40,075 nucleotides of DNA from Bifidobacterium breve (GCA_943325005.2 CALPNT020000005.1:1-40075), one strand, 5' to 3'. Shown: positions 9,000 through 18,733, numbered from the stretch's first letter. Notes: a model not told the origin generated them from the letters alone. A program made the numbers and translations.

Positions 9000-9863
9000 A
9001 TGACCAGCGCCACCCCCTCCCTGGGCCCTCTGCGGGCCGTTGCTGCTGAGCCCTCTGCTTTCGCCGAGATTCGTCAGGAAACCCTGGCGCTGACGCGCCG
9101 TCTGTTCGTGCAGCTGGTCCGGCGGCCCTCCACCCTGGTGGCGGGTGTGCTGCAGCCCCTGATCTGGCTGGTGTTGTTCGGTGCCCTCTTCGCCAATGCC
9201 CCGGAGGGACTGCTGCCTGGTGGGGGCAGTTATGGCCGCTTTCTGGGTGCCGGCGTGATCGTGTTCACCGCCTTCAGCGCCGCCCTCAATGCTGGGCTGC
9301 CGGTGATGTTTGATCGGGAGTTCGGCTTCCTCAATCGGTTGCTGGTGGCGCCGCTGCGTTCCCGTAGCTCGATTGTGCTGGCTTCGGTGCTGTACATCAC
9401 CAGTCTCAGCCTGGTGCAGAGCCTGGCGATCATGGTGACGGCCGCCCTGTTGGGCTATGGCTGGCCGGGCGCCGCTGGGCTGCTGCTGGTGCTGGTTACC
9501 CTGCTGCTGCTCGTCTTCGCCGTCACCGCCCTCAGCCTTGGCCTGGCTTTCGCCCTGCCGGGCCACATTGAGTTGATTGCCGTGATCTTTGTTGCCAACC
9601 TGCCGTTGCTGTTTGCCAGCACCGCTTTGGCTCCCATCTCCTTCATGCCGACCTGGTTGGGCTGGCTAGCGGCGCTGAATCCCCTTACCTTCGCGATTGA
9701 ACCCATCCGTGCCGCCTATGGCGGAGCGTTCCACCTCTCCAATGTGGTGCTGAACGCTCCCTACGGCGATCTCAGCGCTGCCACCTGTCTCGGGATCCTG
9801 GCGGCACTGGCGGTGGGTCTTTTCCTGGCGATTCGTCCCCTGCTCGATCGCAAACTCACCTGA
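9000..9863 (+). CDS. ABC-2 type transporter permease
   Basis: Membrane partner of the preceding ATPase. After a short polar N-terminus (MTSATPSLGPLRAV) comes ETLALTRRLFVQLVRRPSTLVAGVLQPLIWLVLFG, the typical ABC-2 permease entry into the first helix. Four to five further hydrophobic helices follow, and the conserved ending APISFMPTWLGWLAALNPLTFAIEPIRAAYGG is present. The track ORF starts at 8904, inside the ATPase gene in another frame. The ATG at 9000 leaves a 31-bp spacer after the ATPase stop and is preferred. At 287 aa it is of ordinary length for DrrB-like permeases. It is probably co-transcribed with the ATPase and perhaps the hypothetical gene 6 bp downstream. Confidence 0.92.
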   Translation: MTSATPSLGPLRAVAAEPSAFAEIRQETLALTRRLFVQLVRRPSTLVAGVLQPLIWLVLFGALFANAPEGLLPGGGSYGRFLGAGVIVFTAFSAALNAGLPVMFDREFGFLNRLLVAPLRSRSSIVLASVLYITSLSLVQSLAIMVTAALLGYGWPGAAGLLLVLVTLLLLVFAVTALSLGLAFALPGHIELIAVIFVANLPLLFASTALAPISFMPTWLGWLAALNPLTFAIEPIRAAYGGAFHLSNVVLNAPYGDLSAATCLGILAALAVGLFLAIRPLLDRKLT

Positions 9864-9869
9864 ACCACC

Positions 9870-11555
9870 GTGCCCCAGCCCGCTCCCGGTTCCGCCCCGT
9901 CCATGCCTGCGCGCCCCGATCTTGAAGCCGAGCTGCTGCTGGCCCTGGGGCTGCGCGAGGCCAGCACCTGCCTGCGCCTCGTCCAGCAACTCGTCCATCG
10001 CCGGGGTGTGGGAGCTCTTGAGAGCCTGCGTTGCCGCAGCCTGGCGATTGAACCGGATCAGCGTGGCTGGAGCTGGCTGAGCCAGCTGGTGGCGGTCGAG
10101 CCGATCGCCGGATCCTCGCGCCGTGCGGCCCGGGTACCGGGTGCCGCTGCCTTGGCCCAGTCGCCTGAGCGGCCGGCAGTTGCCGTGCCCCCACAGGGGG
10201 TGGAGGCCACGCCTGTTGTTGGTGAACTGGCTGTTGTCGGTGAAACGGCGGTTGGGCTTGGTTCCGCGCCTGAATCCGCCTCCGCTTCTGTGGCTGACGC
10301 GGGGCTTGGGCTTGATTCGCCGGGTGAGGTTGATGGCTCGGCAGAAATCTGCCCAGGTGTGGATGCGGCGGCCCAGCCGATGGAACCGGAGCCAGCCGTG
10401 TTGCCGGTGCTGTCCGTTGGGTTGGCACCAGCCGCGGCACCCCTGGCTTCGGCGGCGCAAATGGAGCTGAATCGCCGTGTCGAGACAGCCGTGGATGCGG
10501 CCTTTGAGGCCCTGGCTGCTGAGTTCCCCGAGCATGGGCACTTGGCTGCGGCCGAGCCTGGTCAGCTGGGGTTTGCAGCGGTTGAAACGGGCTCGATTCA
10601 ACCGGAGCCACTGGTTCTCGATCAACGAGAACGGTTCGAACCTGAAGTTGTCCAACTTGAACTTGTCCAACTTGAACTTGTCCACGCCGAACTTGTTGCA
10701 ACTGACTTTGTTTCAACCGAACTTGTTTCAGCTGAATCTGCCCAGCCAGTAGGGAACCATCAACCGCAACAGGCCGGTCAGCTCGATCAGACTGGCGAAT
10801 CCGATCAGGTCAGCCTGGCTGGGTTTGCTGAAGGCTGGTTCGCGATCAAAGCTCCGCGGCTGGAGCTGGCTGAGCCCTCCGCAGATCTTGGAGAGCCCTC
10901 GGCCGAGCTGTTCAGCGCTTCCCAGCCCTATGCCTCGCTGGAACAGCGGCCACGGCACCGCTTTTCCTTCGTGATTCCTCGGCCGTTGGATCAGGAGCTG
11001 GCTGGGGAGGAACTCTCCAGCACCAACGCCGCCAGCGCTGGTTGCTCGGAGCACCAAGGGGCTGGGGACTGTGGCCAGGAGCAGGCAGTGGAGGGCTTGA
11101 GCGACGACCCGTCCCTGGCGGACCAGGCCGCACGGCTGTGGCACCGGGCCGAAGGGCGGATGGGGGGGCTGCGGGATCGGGTGCGCAGACGTCTCTCCCT
11201 GGCTCGACTGAAGGTCCTGGTTCACGATTGCGTCGAGGAGGCGGTCTCCAGTTTTCAGGGGTCGAACCCGCTGGTTGAACCCCAGCAGCAGGGCACTCCG
11301 GAGCAGGCGTTTGGAACCGCTGAGGCAGCGGCTGCAGCGGATTTCTGGCCCCTGGAGCCGCCGCTGGCTGACGAGTCCCTCGCCCCGCGGCCTGTGGTGG
11401 CTGAAGCGCCCGCCCGCCTCTCCACGACCCAGCAGGTGCGCGAGCGGCTGCTGGGTCGTCGCCAGGACGAAACACCGCCAGCTCCCGCTCCCCAGGCCTT
11501 ATCCGATCTGCGGGCCTGGCTGGCGGCTGACGATGATCTGCCCCGAGCCTCCTGA
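9870..11555 (+). CDS. Unrecognised low-complexity protein with a pentapeptide repeat
   Basis: I do not recognise this 561-aa protein. It starts with GTG at 9870, 6 bp after the permease stop; an in-frame ATG at 9903 is an alternative. Residues about 15-75 (LEAELLLALGLREASTCLRLVQQLVHRRG...) look like a folded helical module. The middle is acidic, rich in Ala, Val, Glu, Pro and Gln and probably disordered. It contains a six-unit pentapeptide repeat. Near residues 425-465 is a second ordered-looking patch, GGLRDRVRRRLSLARLKVLVHDCVEEAVSSFQ, which is strongly basic and amphipathic. The C-terminal end includes LSTTQQVRERLLGRRQDE. No signal peptide or membrane helix is evident. Codon use matches its neighbours, so it appears to be a true gene rather than a shadow; the minus-strand ORFs over it lack such domains. 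Confidence 0.75.
   Translation: MPQPAPGSAPSMPARPDLEAELLLALGLREASTCLRLVQQLVHRRGVGALESLRCRSLAIEPDQRGWSWLSQLVAVEPIAGSSRRAARVPGAAALAQSPERPAVAVPPQGVEATPVVGELAVVGETAVGLGSAPESASASVADAGLGLDSPGEVDGSAEICPGVDAAAQPMEPEPAVLPVLSVGLAPAAAPLASAAQMELNRRVETAVDAAFEALAAEFPEHGHLAAAEPGQLGFAAVETGSIQPEPLVLDQRERFEPEVVQLELVQLELVHAELVATDFVSTELVSAESAQPVGNHQPQQAGQLDQTGESDQVSLAGFAEGWFAIKAPRLELAEPSADLGEPSAELFSASQPYASLEQRPRHRFSFVIPRPLDQELAGEELSSTNAASAGCSEHQGAGDCGQEQAVEGLSDDPSLADQAARLWHRAEGRMGGLRDRVRRRLSLARLKVLVHDCVEEAVSSFQGSNPLVEPQQQGTPEQAFGTAEAAAAADFWPLEPPLADESLAPRPVVAEAPARLSTTQQVRERLLGRRQDETPPAPAPQALSDLRAWLAADDDLPRAS
10647..10736 (+). repeat. 15-bp in-frame tandem repeat, six units
   Basis: Six consecutive 15-bp units begin gttgtccaacttgaa / cttgtccaacttgaa / cttgtccacgccgaa and then diverge. 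They encode VVQLE LVQLE LVHAE LVATD FVSTE LVSAE within the 561-aa protein. The first two units are nearly identical in DNA and the later ones have drifted, consistent with slippage followed by divergence. Confidence 0.9.
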
Positions 11556-11565
11556 GACAAGCCCC

Positions 11566-12285
11566 ATGCTTGCGTCCCTTCCCGCCCATCTGGGCCGTCC
11601 GGCCCTGGCCGCCGGCCTGATCGTTTCGGTGCAGGCTCCGGAGGGGTCACCGCTGCGCGATCCCGCCGTCATCGCTGCCATGGCTGAGGCGAGTCTGGCC
11701 AATGGGGCCGTCGCTGTGCGGCTGGAGAGTCCCGAGCACATCGGAGCGGTGCGGCGCCGCTGTCCCGCTGCCTTGATCATCGGCCTCTGGAAGCGGAGTT
11801 TTGCCGATAGTGCCGTCTACATCACCCCGGGCTGGCAGGAGATTCAGGCGGTGTGGGCCGCCGGTGCCGACGTGGTGGCGATCGATGCCACCGAGCGTCC
11901 CCGTCCTGAGGGCCAGCGTCTGGAGGAGTTGGTGGCCCGAGCCGCCGCTGAGCTGGGGGCGCCGTTGATGGCTGATATCGACAGCGTCGCCAACGGCCTA
12001 CGCGCCGCTGAGCTGGGCTTTGCCTGGGTCGGTACCACCCTCTTCGGCTACACAGAGGCCACCGCCCGCTTCAAACCACCGGCCTTGGATCTGCTGGGGC
12101 CGCTGCGGGCCCAGCTTCCCTGTGACACCCTGCTGATCTGCGAGGGGGGCATTGCCTCGGCGGAGCAGGCCAACCGGGCCCTCGTCGCTGGCGCCGATGC
12201 GGTGGTGGTGGGTACGGCGATCACCGGGGTGGATCTCCAGGTGGCGGCCTATGCGCGGGCCATGGCCGCCACTGCCGCAGGCTGA
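11566..12285 (+). CDS. nanE: Putative N-acetylmannosamine-6-phosphate 2-epimerase
   Basis: NanE enzymes interconvert ManNAc-6-phosphate and GlcNAc-6-phosphate in the cytosol. The 239-aa TIM-barrel protein has the family signatures GLWKRSFADSAVYITP (with the likely catalytic Lys at about 76), ADVVAIDATERPRP, MADIDSVANGLRAAELGFAWVGTTLFGYT and CEGGIASAEQANRALVAGADAVVVGTAI (likely catalytic Glu at about 193). The track start at 11275 lies inside the preceding gene. The ATG at 11566 gives MLASLPAHLG and a 10-bp spacer. No other sialic-acid or amino-sugar catabolism gene is visible in the window, so the physiological direction and substrate are uncertain. It is the last plus-strand gene before a long gap. 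Confidence 0.88.
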   Translation: MLASLPAHLGRPALAAGLIVSVQAPEGSPLRDPAVIAAMAEASLANGAVAVRLESPEHIGAVRRRCPAALIIGLWKRSFADSAVYITPGWQEIQAVWAAGADVVAIDATERPRPEGQRLEELVARAAAELGAPLMADIDSVANGLRAAELGFAWVGTTLFGYTEATARFKPPALDLLGPLRAQLPCDTLLICEGGIASAEQANRALVAGADAVVVGTAITGVDLQVAAYARAMAATAAG

Positions 12286-12485
12286 GGGTCGGCACTGAAG
12301 TGCAGGGCAAGGATTTGGTGCGCCGCTTTTGCAGGTGGACCCAGCCTGGGCACCATGGAAACAGGTTCGCTGCCGTCATCGGCAGACCCAACGCTGACCG
12401 TTCTGGGCTGGGGAGATTGCCATGCGGCTGTTTTCAGCATCTGCGTCCCCTTCGCCGGTGCTGGGGGCCAACAGCCTTTTAGCGT

Positions 12486-12497
12486 CTGAACGTTCAG
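12486..12497. repeat. 12-bp perfect palindrome CTGAACGTTCAG
   Basis: A perfect dyad of 12 bp in the nanE-groEL gap, about 20 bp from the terminator-like hairpin. It could be a regulator site or chance; it does not match the CIRCE element or a LexA or NtcA box that I know. Confidence 0.4.
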
Positions 12498-12516
12498 TTG
12501 CAGAATTCGAAACAAA

Positions 12517-12548
12517 AACTCAGCCACAGACAATCCTGTGGCTGAGTT
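12517..12548 (-). terminator. Rho-independent terminator-like hairpin
   Basis: AACTCAGCCACAG and CTGTGGCTGAGTT form a perfect 13-bp stem with a 6-nt loop. Read on the minus strand the stem runs into TTTTTGTTT, the U-tract of an intrinsic terminator. On the plus strand there is only an A-tract before the stem, so the active direction is minus. The nearest annotated minus-strand gene ending upstream is groEL, about 370 bp away; the stem may end a long groEL 3' UTR or a separate small RNA. Confidence 0.75.
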
Positions 12549-12754
12549 CTGAAGACCTGGAGCGGGGACCGCGAGCTTGGTGGCCAGCGTTGTTATGTCT
12601 TCAGGGTTTGTGGACCATGCGCCGGCTGTTGGCTCGACGGCGGAATGGCCCAAGGCGGCAGAGCGGCGTCCCTGCCGCGCTGGTGGGTCTGGGTTGGCGG
12701 TCGCTGTCCTGTGGCGGTGTGGTTCTGTTCAGCTCCGTGCTTTTTGACTTGCCG

Positions 12755-12880
12755 ATGAGCACGGTTCATCACACCTCGATGCAGGCGCTCAACCGGGAGT
12801 TGGTCAAGCTCTGCAGCCATCCTCCCCAGCAAGCCCTCAGCGTCTGGCGCTTGCATGGGCGGCGGCAGAAGGCTCTCTGA
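12755..12880 (+). CDS. Possible small protein, 41 aa, unrecognised
   Basis: The last part of a longer track ORF (12422-12880), starting at an ATG, reads MSTVHHTSMQALNRELVKLC and ends VWRLHGRRQKAL. Third codon positions are G/C-rich as in neighbouring genes, and the peptide could form a basic amphipathic helix. The upstream part of the track ORF (ASASPSPVLGANSLL...) looks non-coding. No clear ribosome binding site precedes the ATG. It faces groEL convergently with 39 bp between stops. I cannot assign a function; it may be spurious. Confidence 0.35.
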   Translation: MSTVHHTSMQALNRELVKLCSHPPQQALSVWRLHGRRQKAL

Positions 12881-12919
12881 CGCGGGACCGGATCGCTGCC
12901 GGTCCCACCCAGAGGGAGT

Positions 12920-14659
<1,740 letters not shown>

Positions 14660-14746
14660 TCAGCGCCCCTTTGGTGGGGAAAGCCGAATCGCCCTGAGCG
14701 GGTCGAGAGCCTGCGTCACAGCGGTGGCCTCGATAAGGTCCAAGCC

Positions 14747-15004
14747 ATGGATGACCTGCTGCAGCAGACAATTGATACCGCTGTGGCCAGTGCCGCGGCG
14801 GAGGCCGGGCTGGGTCCGGCAACCACGGCCAACGGCATGGTGTTCCTGCTGATTGCGGCCCTCGGTCTGCTGATGGCCCTGGTGTACGTACCGGTGCGGC
14901 TGTTCTTGACGATCACCGCCCGCAGCCGCCGGCTGCGCTTGCTGCAGAAGATCCGCCGCCTGCGGGATGATCTCGGTCAACCCCTGGCGGCGCAACAGCC
15001 CTGA
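14747..15004 (+). CDS. Small membrane protein, unrecognised
   Basis: The 85-aa product starts at ATG 14747 with an alanine-rich polar segment ([21 protein letters not shown]). One strong membrane helix follows ([24 protein letters not shown], about 31-54), then a basic tail ([21 protein letters not shown]). By the positive-inside rule the tail is cytoplasmic. No known domain is recognised. It is divergent from groEL, with about 140 bp between, and convergent with fabG. Confidence 0.7.
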   Translation: MDDLLQQTIDTAVASAAAEAGLGPATTANGMVFLLIAALGLLMALVYVPVRLFLTITARSRRLRLLQKIRRLRDDLGQPLAAQQP

Positions 15005-15034
15005 GTGGTCAGCTGTTGGTCGCCTCCCCTCGGT

Positions 15035-15829
15035 TCAGCGCATCACCATGCCCCCATCCACCTGCAGCACCTGGCCGGTGATGTAGGCGGCGGCGGGATC
15101 GGCCGCCAGGAAGCGCACCGCTCCGGCCACCTCGGCCGCTCTGCCCATCCGGCCCAGGGGAATCGCCTTGAGGATGGCCTCCTTGTCGAGTTTCTCGGTC
15201 ATGTCGCTGGCGATGAAGCCTGGAGCCACCGCATTGACGGTGACCCCACGGGGCGCGAACTCGGCGGCATTGCTGCGGGTGAGACCCAGCAGCCCGGCTT
15301 TGGCAGCGCTGTAGTTCGCCTGGCCGGCATTACCCATCAAGGCCACCACCGAGGTGATGTTGATGATGCGCCCGCAGCGGGCCTTGAGCATCACCTTGCT
15401 GGCGGCTCTGGTGCAGAGGAACACCCCGGTGAGGTTGAGGTCGATGACGCTCTGCCAGTCGGCGGTCTTCATGCGCAGCAGCAGGCCGTCGCGGGTGATG
15501 CCGGCGTTGTTGACCAGCACGTCGAGGCGACCCTCCCGAGCCAGCACCGCCTTGAACAGAGCCTCCACCTGCTCCTCATCGCCCACGTTGGCCTGATGGC
15601 TCCAGGCCTTGCCCCCGGCCGTCTCGATCGCGGTCACCACCTCGGCCGCTGCGGCGGTGGAACTGGCGTAGTTCACCACCACGGTGAAGCCCGCCGCAGC
15701 GAGGCACTCGGCAATGGCGCGGCCGATGCCCCGGCTGGCGCCGGTGACCAGGGCAACCGGTGCGCCGCTGGAGGCACCAGGGTGGCCGCCGGAGACGGCC
15801 GGATCCGAGCCTGGGATGGCGCTGGACAT
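15035..15829 (-). CDS. fabG: 3-oxoacyl-[acyl-carrier-protein] reductase
   Basis: NADPH-dependent reductase of the fatty acid elongation cycle. The 264-aa short-chain dehydrogenase has the cofactor motif TGASRGIG (about residues 29-36), NNAGITRDGLLLRM, the catalytic Ser in NITSVVALMGNAGQ, the YSAAKAG Tyr/Lys pair, and the FabG ending AAYITGQVLQVDGGMVM. The track ORF from 16198 reads into the potassium channel gene. The ATG at 15829 gives MSSAIPGSDP and about 20 extra residues before the domain, a common feature of cyanobacterial FabG. It lies 41 bp after the K+ channel gene and is probably co-transcribed. Confidence 0.94.
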   Translation of the reverse strand: MSSAIPGSDPAVSGGHPGASSGAPVALVTGASRGIGRAIAECLAAAGFTVVVNYASSTAAAAEVVTAIETAGGKAWSHQANVGDEEQVEALFKAVLAREGRLDVLVNNAGITRDGLLLRMKTADWQSVIDLNLTGVFLCTRAASKVMLKARCGRIINITSVVALMGNAGQANYSAAKAGLLGLTRSNAAEFAPRGVTVNAVAPGFIASDMTEKLDKEAILKAIPLGRMGRAAEVAGAVRFLAADPAAAYITGQVLQVDGGMVMR

Positions 15830-15870
15830 AGGAGAGGGACAGCTGCGCCGGCGATCGTATGGCCTCGCCT

Positions 15871-16995
15871 TCAGGCGATCATCGGGCTTTCCTCGACGAC
15901 AGCGGCTCCCAGCAGGGCCCGGAAGCGGGCGAGCTGGTCCTTGCTGCCCAGAACCACCATCAGCTGGCCGGGAATCACCTGCACGTCCCCCCCGGGATTG
16001 GCGATCAGTTCCGGTCCGCCTTGGGCATACGTACTGCCGCGGTAGCTGTAGGGATTGATCACACTCGGCTCCGGATTGCGTACCGCCAGCACCAGGGCGC
16101 CGGTGCGGCGGCGCAGGTGCAGATCCTGCAGGGTTCGGCCCAGCAGCTCGCCCAGCATTTTGGGGTCGTCGCTGAGCTGGAACTCCTCCACTTCGCAATC
16201 GGATCCGGCCAGCAGATCCATGAAATCCACCGACAGCGGCCGCAGGGCCGTGGCGGCCATGGTGCGGCCGCCAGCCACATAGGGACTGATGACCCGGTCG
16301 GCACCGGCCTGACGCAGTTTGCGTTCGGCTTCTTCGCTGTCGGAGCGGGCGATCAGGCGCAGCTTCGGCGCCATGGCCCGGGCGCTCAGCACCACATAGA
16401 GGTTGGCGGCATCGTTGGGAAGGGCGGCCACCAGGCTGCGGCAGCGCAGGATGCCAGCCTCGATCAGGGTTTCATCCAGGGTGGCATCGGCCAGCAGGAC
16501 CGGCAGGCCCTTCTCCTCGGCTGCATCACGGCGGTCCGGGTCCAGCTCAACGATCAGCAGCGAGATGCCCTCCTGACCCAGTTGGGCGGCGATTTCGCGG
16601 CCGATCCGGCCGTAGCCGCAGAGGATCACGTGGTCTTGCATCGTTTGTACCCAGTCGGTGAAGCGTCTTTGGCGCATTTTGCGGAAGTAGCCGGCCTCCG
16701 AAAGGGACACCAGGCTGCGGATGGTCAGCTGCACCACGACCACGCCGCCGACGATCGAAAACACCGTGACCACCCGGCCGGCGGCCGAGAGGGGCTCGAC
16801 CTCGCCGTAGCCGATGGTGGGAATGGTGATCGCCACCATCCAGTAACAGTCACCCCAGTCCCAGCCTTCGGTGAGCCGGTAGCCAATGGCGCTGGCATTG
16901 ATCACCAGCACCAGCGCCAGCAGCGGCAGCAACCAGGGCTGCTTGGAGCGGGAGGTGGGGGGCGAGCGGCGAAACCAGGGGCGGCGCGATTTCAT
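15871..16995 (-). CDS. Potassium channel with RCK (TrkA-N/TrkA-C) domains
   Basis: The 374-aa protein is a two-helix K+ channel subunit. Helix 1 is about residues 20-38, the pore and selectivity filter TIPTIGYGEVEP spans about 57-68, and helix 2 is about 72-92. A cytosolic RCK-N domain follows with the nucleotide-binding VILCGYGRIGREIAAQL, then LLADATLDETLIEAGI. A C-terminal RCK-C part is at about 290-370. MthK-like proteins of this form make a gated tetramer with a ligand-sensing ring. The conserved filter argues for K+ selectivity; the ligand cannot be told. The ATG at 16995 gives a basic N-terminus and leaves 21 bp to the upstream gene. Confidence 0.9.
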   Translation of the reverse strand: MKSRRPWFRRSPPTSRSKQPWLLPLLALVLVINASAIGYRLTEGWDWGDCYWMVAITIPTIGYGEVEPLSAAGRVVTVFSIVGGVVVVQLTIRSLVSLSEAGYFRKMRQRRFTDWVQTMQDHVILCGYGRIGREIAAQLGQEGISLLIVELDPDRRDAAEEKGLPVLLADATLDETLIEAGILRCRSLVAALPNDAANLYVVLSARAMAPKLRLIARSDSEEAERKLRQAGADRVISPYVAGGRTMAATALRPLSVDFMDLLAGSDCEVEEFQLSDDPKMLGELLGRTLQDLHLRRRTGALVLAVRNPEPSVINPYSYRGSTYAQGGPELIANPGGDVQVIPGQLMVVLGSKDQLARFRALLGAAVVEESPMIA

Positions 16996-17016
16996 CGCCC
17001 TGGGGCCAGTAGGGGT

Positions 17017-17859
17017 TCAGGCCAGGCCCAGGGCCGCGAGCACGTCGTCAGGGGTGAGCGCATCCAGGCCTGAGGCGGCTGTCAGTCCTTTTACTCCGGT
17101 GCGCTGCGGCAGGCTGTCGTGATCGCGGCCGAGCGCCACCATTGGCACACCGCAGAGCAAGGCCAGCTCTTCGGTGAGGGGATCACTGGTCAGCACCACG
17201 TCACTGGCGGCGATCAGAGCCGCCCGTTGCAGGGCGTGGGCGCCATCCGCTGGCCCCAGCTCCAGGCTGCGTAGTGCCGGCACGTTGGTTTGAATCCGTT
17301 GCGGCAACTGCTGCCAATGGTTCGTGGGCCAGTCGCCAGGTACCCCGGCCGGGACCAGCAGCAACATCGGCCCATCGCCGGGCGGCAGGGAGCTGTGGGC
17401 CTGATCGAGCAGGGGCTTGGCCAGGCTGAGGCGGAACGCTTCGGCGTCCAGTCGCACCCCGATTGGCTGCAGATAGGCAGCCAGCGCCTGACTGGCCCAG
17501 CCCCCCTGGGGTGGCGTCACTTTGGCGGTGGCCGAAAACCCTCCCCGGGCGATGCGGGTGGCGATGTGGCTCATCGACAGCATCAGATCCACCTGCCGGC
17601 CACTGGCCAGGTTGATAGAGACCTGGAAATCCGGTTCGCGCACCGATCCCAGCAGGTTGGCCCAATCCGCCAGGCTGGCGTCAGTGAAGTTGAACGGGAT
17701 CAGCTTTTCCACTGCCGGCAGCAGGCCCCAGATCCCGGCAACGGCAGGGGCGCAGGCCACCTGGATGCTGAAGTTCAGTTGCTGGGCCACGGCTGCCACG
17801 GCCGGTAAGGCCTGGAGTTGGTCGACCGCATCGCCCGGAATCAGGAACAGTGCACGCAT
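17017..17859 (-). CDS. Glycosyltransferase family 9-like (heptosyltransferase-like) protein
   Basis: The 280-aa protein resembles GT9/ADP-heptose LPS heptosyltransferases. It has an N-terminal MRALFLIPGDAVDQLQALPAVAAVAQQL, a middle VSINLASGRQVDLMLSMSHIATRIA, and a C-terminal nucleotide-sugar half with LLLVPAGVPGDWPTNHWQQLP and ALIAASDVVLTSDPLTEELALLCGVPMVALG. The PSDVVLTSDPL segment corresponds to the usual 'D.v...Dtg..HlA' motif but lacks its classic Asp-Ser/Thr-Gly and His. The donor and acceptor are therefore open, and catalytic activity is not certain. The start is placed at ATG 17859 (MRALFLIP); the track start adds 13 residues. Divergent from ispD. Confidence 0.78.
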   Translation of the reverse strand: MRALFLIPGDAVDQLQALPAVAAVAQQLNFSIQVACAPAVAGIWGLLPAVEKLIPFNFTDASLADWANLLGSVREPDFQVSINLASGRQVDLMLSMSHIATRIARGGFSATAKVTPPQGGWASQALAAYLQPIGVRLDAEAFRLSLAKPLLDQAHSSLPPGDGPMLLLVPAGVPGDWPTNHWQQLPQRIQTNVPALRSLELGPADGAHALQRAALIAASDVVLTSDPLTEELALLCGVPMVALGRDHDSLPQRTGVKGLTAASGLDALTPDDVLAALGLA

Positions 17860-17920
17860 CGGTCGGATGGGGCCGGGCGGCCTGATTGTATGGATCATGC
17901 TCCTGGAGGATCGACCCCTA

Positions 17921-17936
17921 CCCGGAGGTGCTTGTG
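17921..17936 (+). promoter_or_regulatory. Ribosome binding site and GTG start of ispD
   Basis: A GGAGG-containing sequence precedes the in-frame GTG at 17934 by about 6 bp and decides the start. The upstream ATG used by the track at 17886 would add residues that do not resemble IspD. Confidence 0.6.
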
Positions 17937-18647
17937 CATTTGCTGATCGCGGCCGCCGGCAGTGGCCGCCGCATGGGGGCTGCCGGCAACAAGCTGTTGC
18001 TGGATGTGGCCGGTCGGCCCGTGCTGGCCTGGACCCTGGATGCGGTCCTGGCTTGTGCTGCCATCCGCTGGGTCGGCATCGTCGGTCAGCCGGTGGATGC
18101 CGAGCCGATTGCCGCGATCGTGGCGGCGGCTCAAGCGGATCGGCCTGTGCAGTGGATCGAGGGGGGGGAGACGCGTCAGGAGTCGGTGCGACGGGGGCTG
18201 GCGGCTCTGCCGGCGGCGGCAGAAGGGGTGCTGATCCATGACGGCGCTCGCTGCCTGGTGAGCGTGGAGCTGCTGGAACGCTGCGTGGCGGCGGTGCGCG
18301 CTGGTGAGGCGGTGATCGCTGCCACCCCGGTTACCGACACGATCAAGGTGGTGGATGACCAGGGCACGATCACGGCCACCTCTGATCGCCGCCTGCTCTG
18401 GGCCGCCCAGACTCCCCAGGGTTTTCCGGTCGATCGCCTGTGTCAGGCCCATCGCCAGGCGGAGGCCGAGGGCTGGAGTGTCACCGACGATGCGGCCCTG
18501 TTTGAGCGGCTCGGGTGGCCGGTGCGGGTGCTGGCGTCTTCGCCGGCCAACATCAAGCTCACCACTCCCTTTGATCTGACCGTCGCCGCGGCGGTGCTGG
18601 GGGGGGTGACGCGCCATCCCGATCGTGGACCAGATCTTCTGTATTGA
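17934..18647 (+). CDS. ispD: 2-C-methyl-D-erythritol 4-phosphate cytidylyltransferase
   Basis: Third enzyme of the methylerythritol phosphate pathway; it joins CTP and MEP to give CDP-ME for isoprenoids, including carotenoids, phytol and quinone tails. The protein has the nucleotidyltransferase motif AAGSGRRMG near the N-terminus, then [70 protein letters not shown] and the C-terminal [12 protein letters not shown]. All conserved segments are intact. About 237 aa from the GTG at 17934, the usual length. Divergent from the GT9-like gene, with about 74 bp between. Confidence 0.95.
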   Translation: MHLLIAAAGSGRRMGAAGNKLLLDVAGRPVLAWTLDAVLACAAIRWVGIVGQPVDAEPIAAIVAAAQADRPVQWIEGGETRQESVRRGLAALPAAAEGVLIHDGARCLVSVELLERCVAAVRAGEAVIAATPVTDTIKVVDDQGTITATSDRRLLWAAQTPQGFPVDRLCQAHRQAEAEGWSVTDDAALFERLGWPVRVLASSPANIKLTTPFDLTVAAAVLGGVTRHPDRGPDLLY

Positions 18648-18733
18648 AAATTCTTTTCCAGTACCACAGCAAGCTGGTCCTTTTGCGTGGTTGATGTGAT
18701 GATGCTACATATTCGTCAAGTGGATTTCAGTTG

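Larger units (their letters stand above)
12286..12754. other. Intergenic stretch without a convincing gene
   Basis: About 470 bp between nanE and the small ORF at 12755. Several track ORFs cross it on both strands, but none shows family motifs or a plausible start. The only structured elements I see are a 12-bp palindrome and a strong minus-strand terminator-like hairpin, listed separately. Confidence 0.6.

Noticed and set aside
8756-9566. Minus-strand ORFs across the ABC transporter genes
   Set aside because: Gln/His-rich shadows of the plus-strand ATPase and permease, without motifs.
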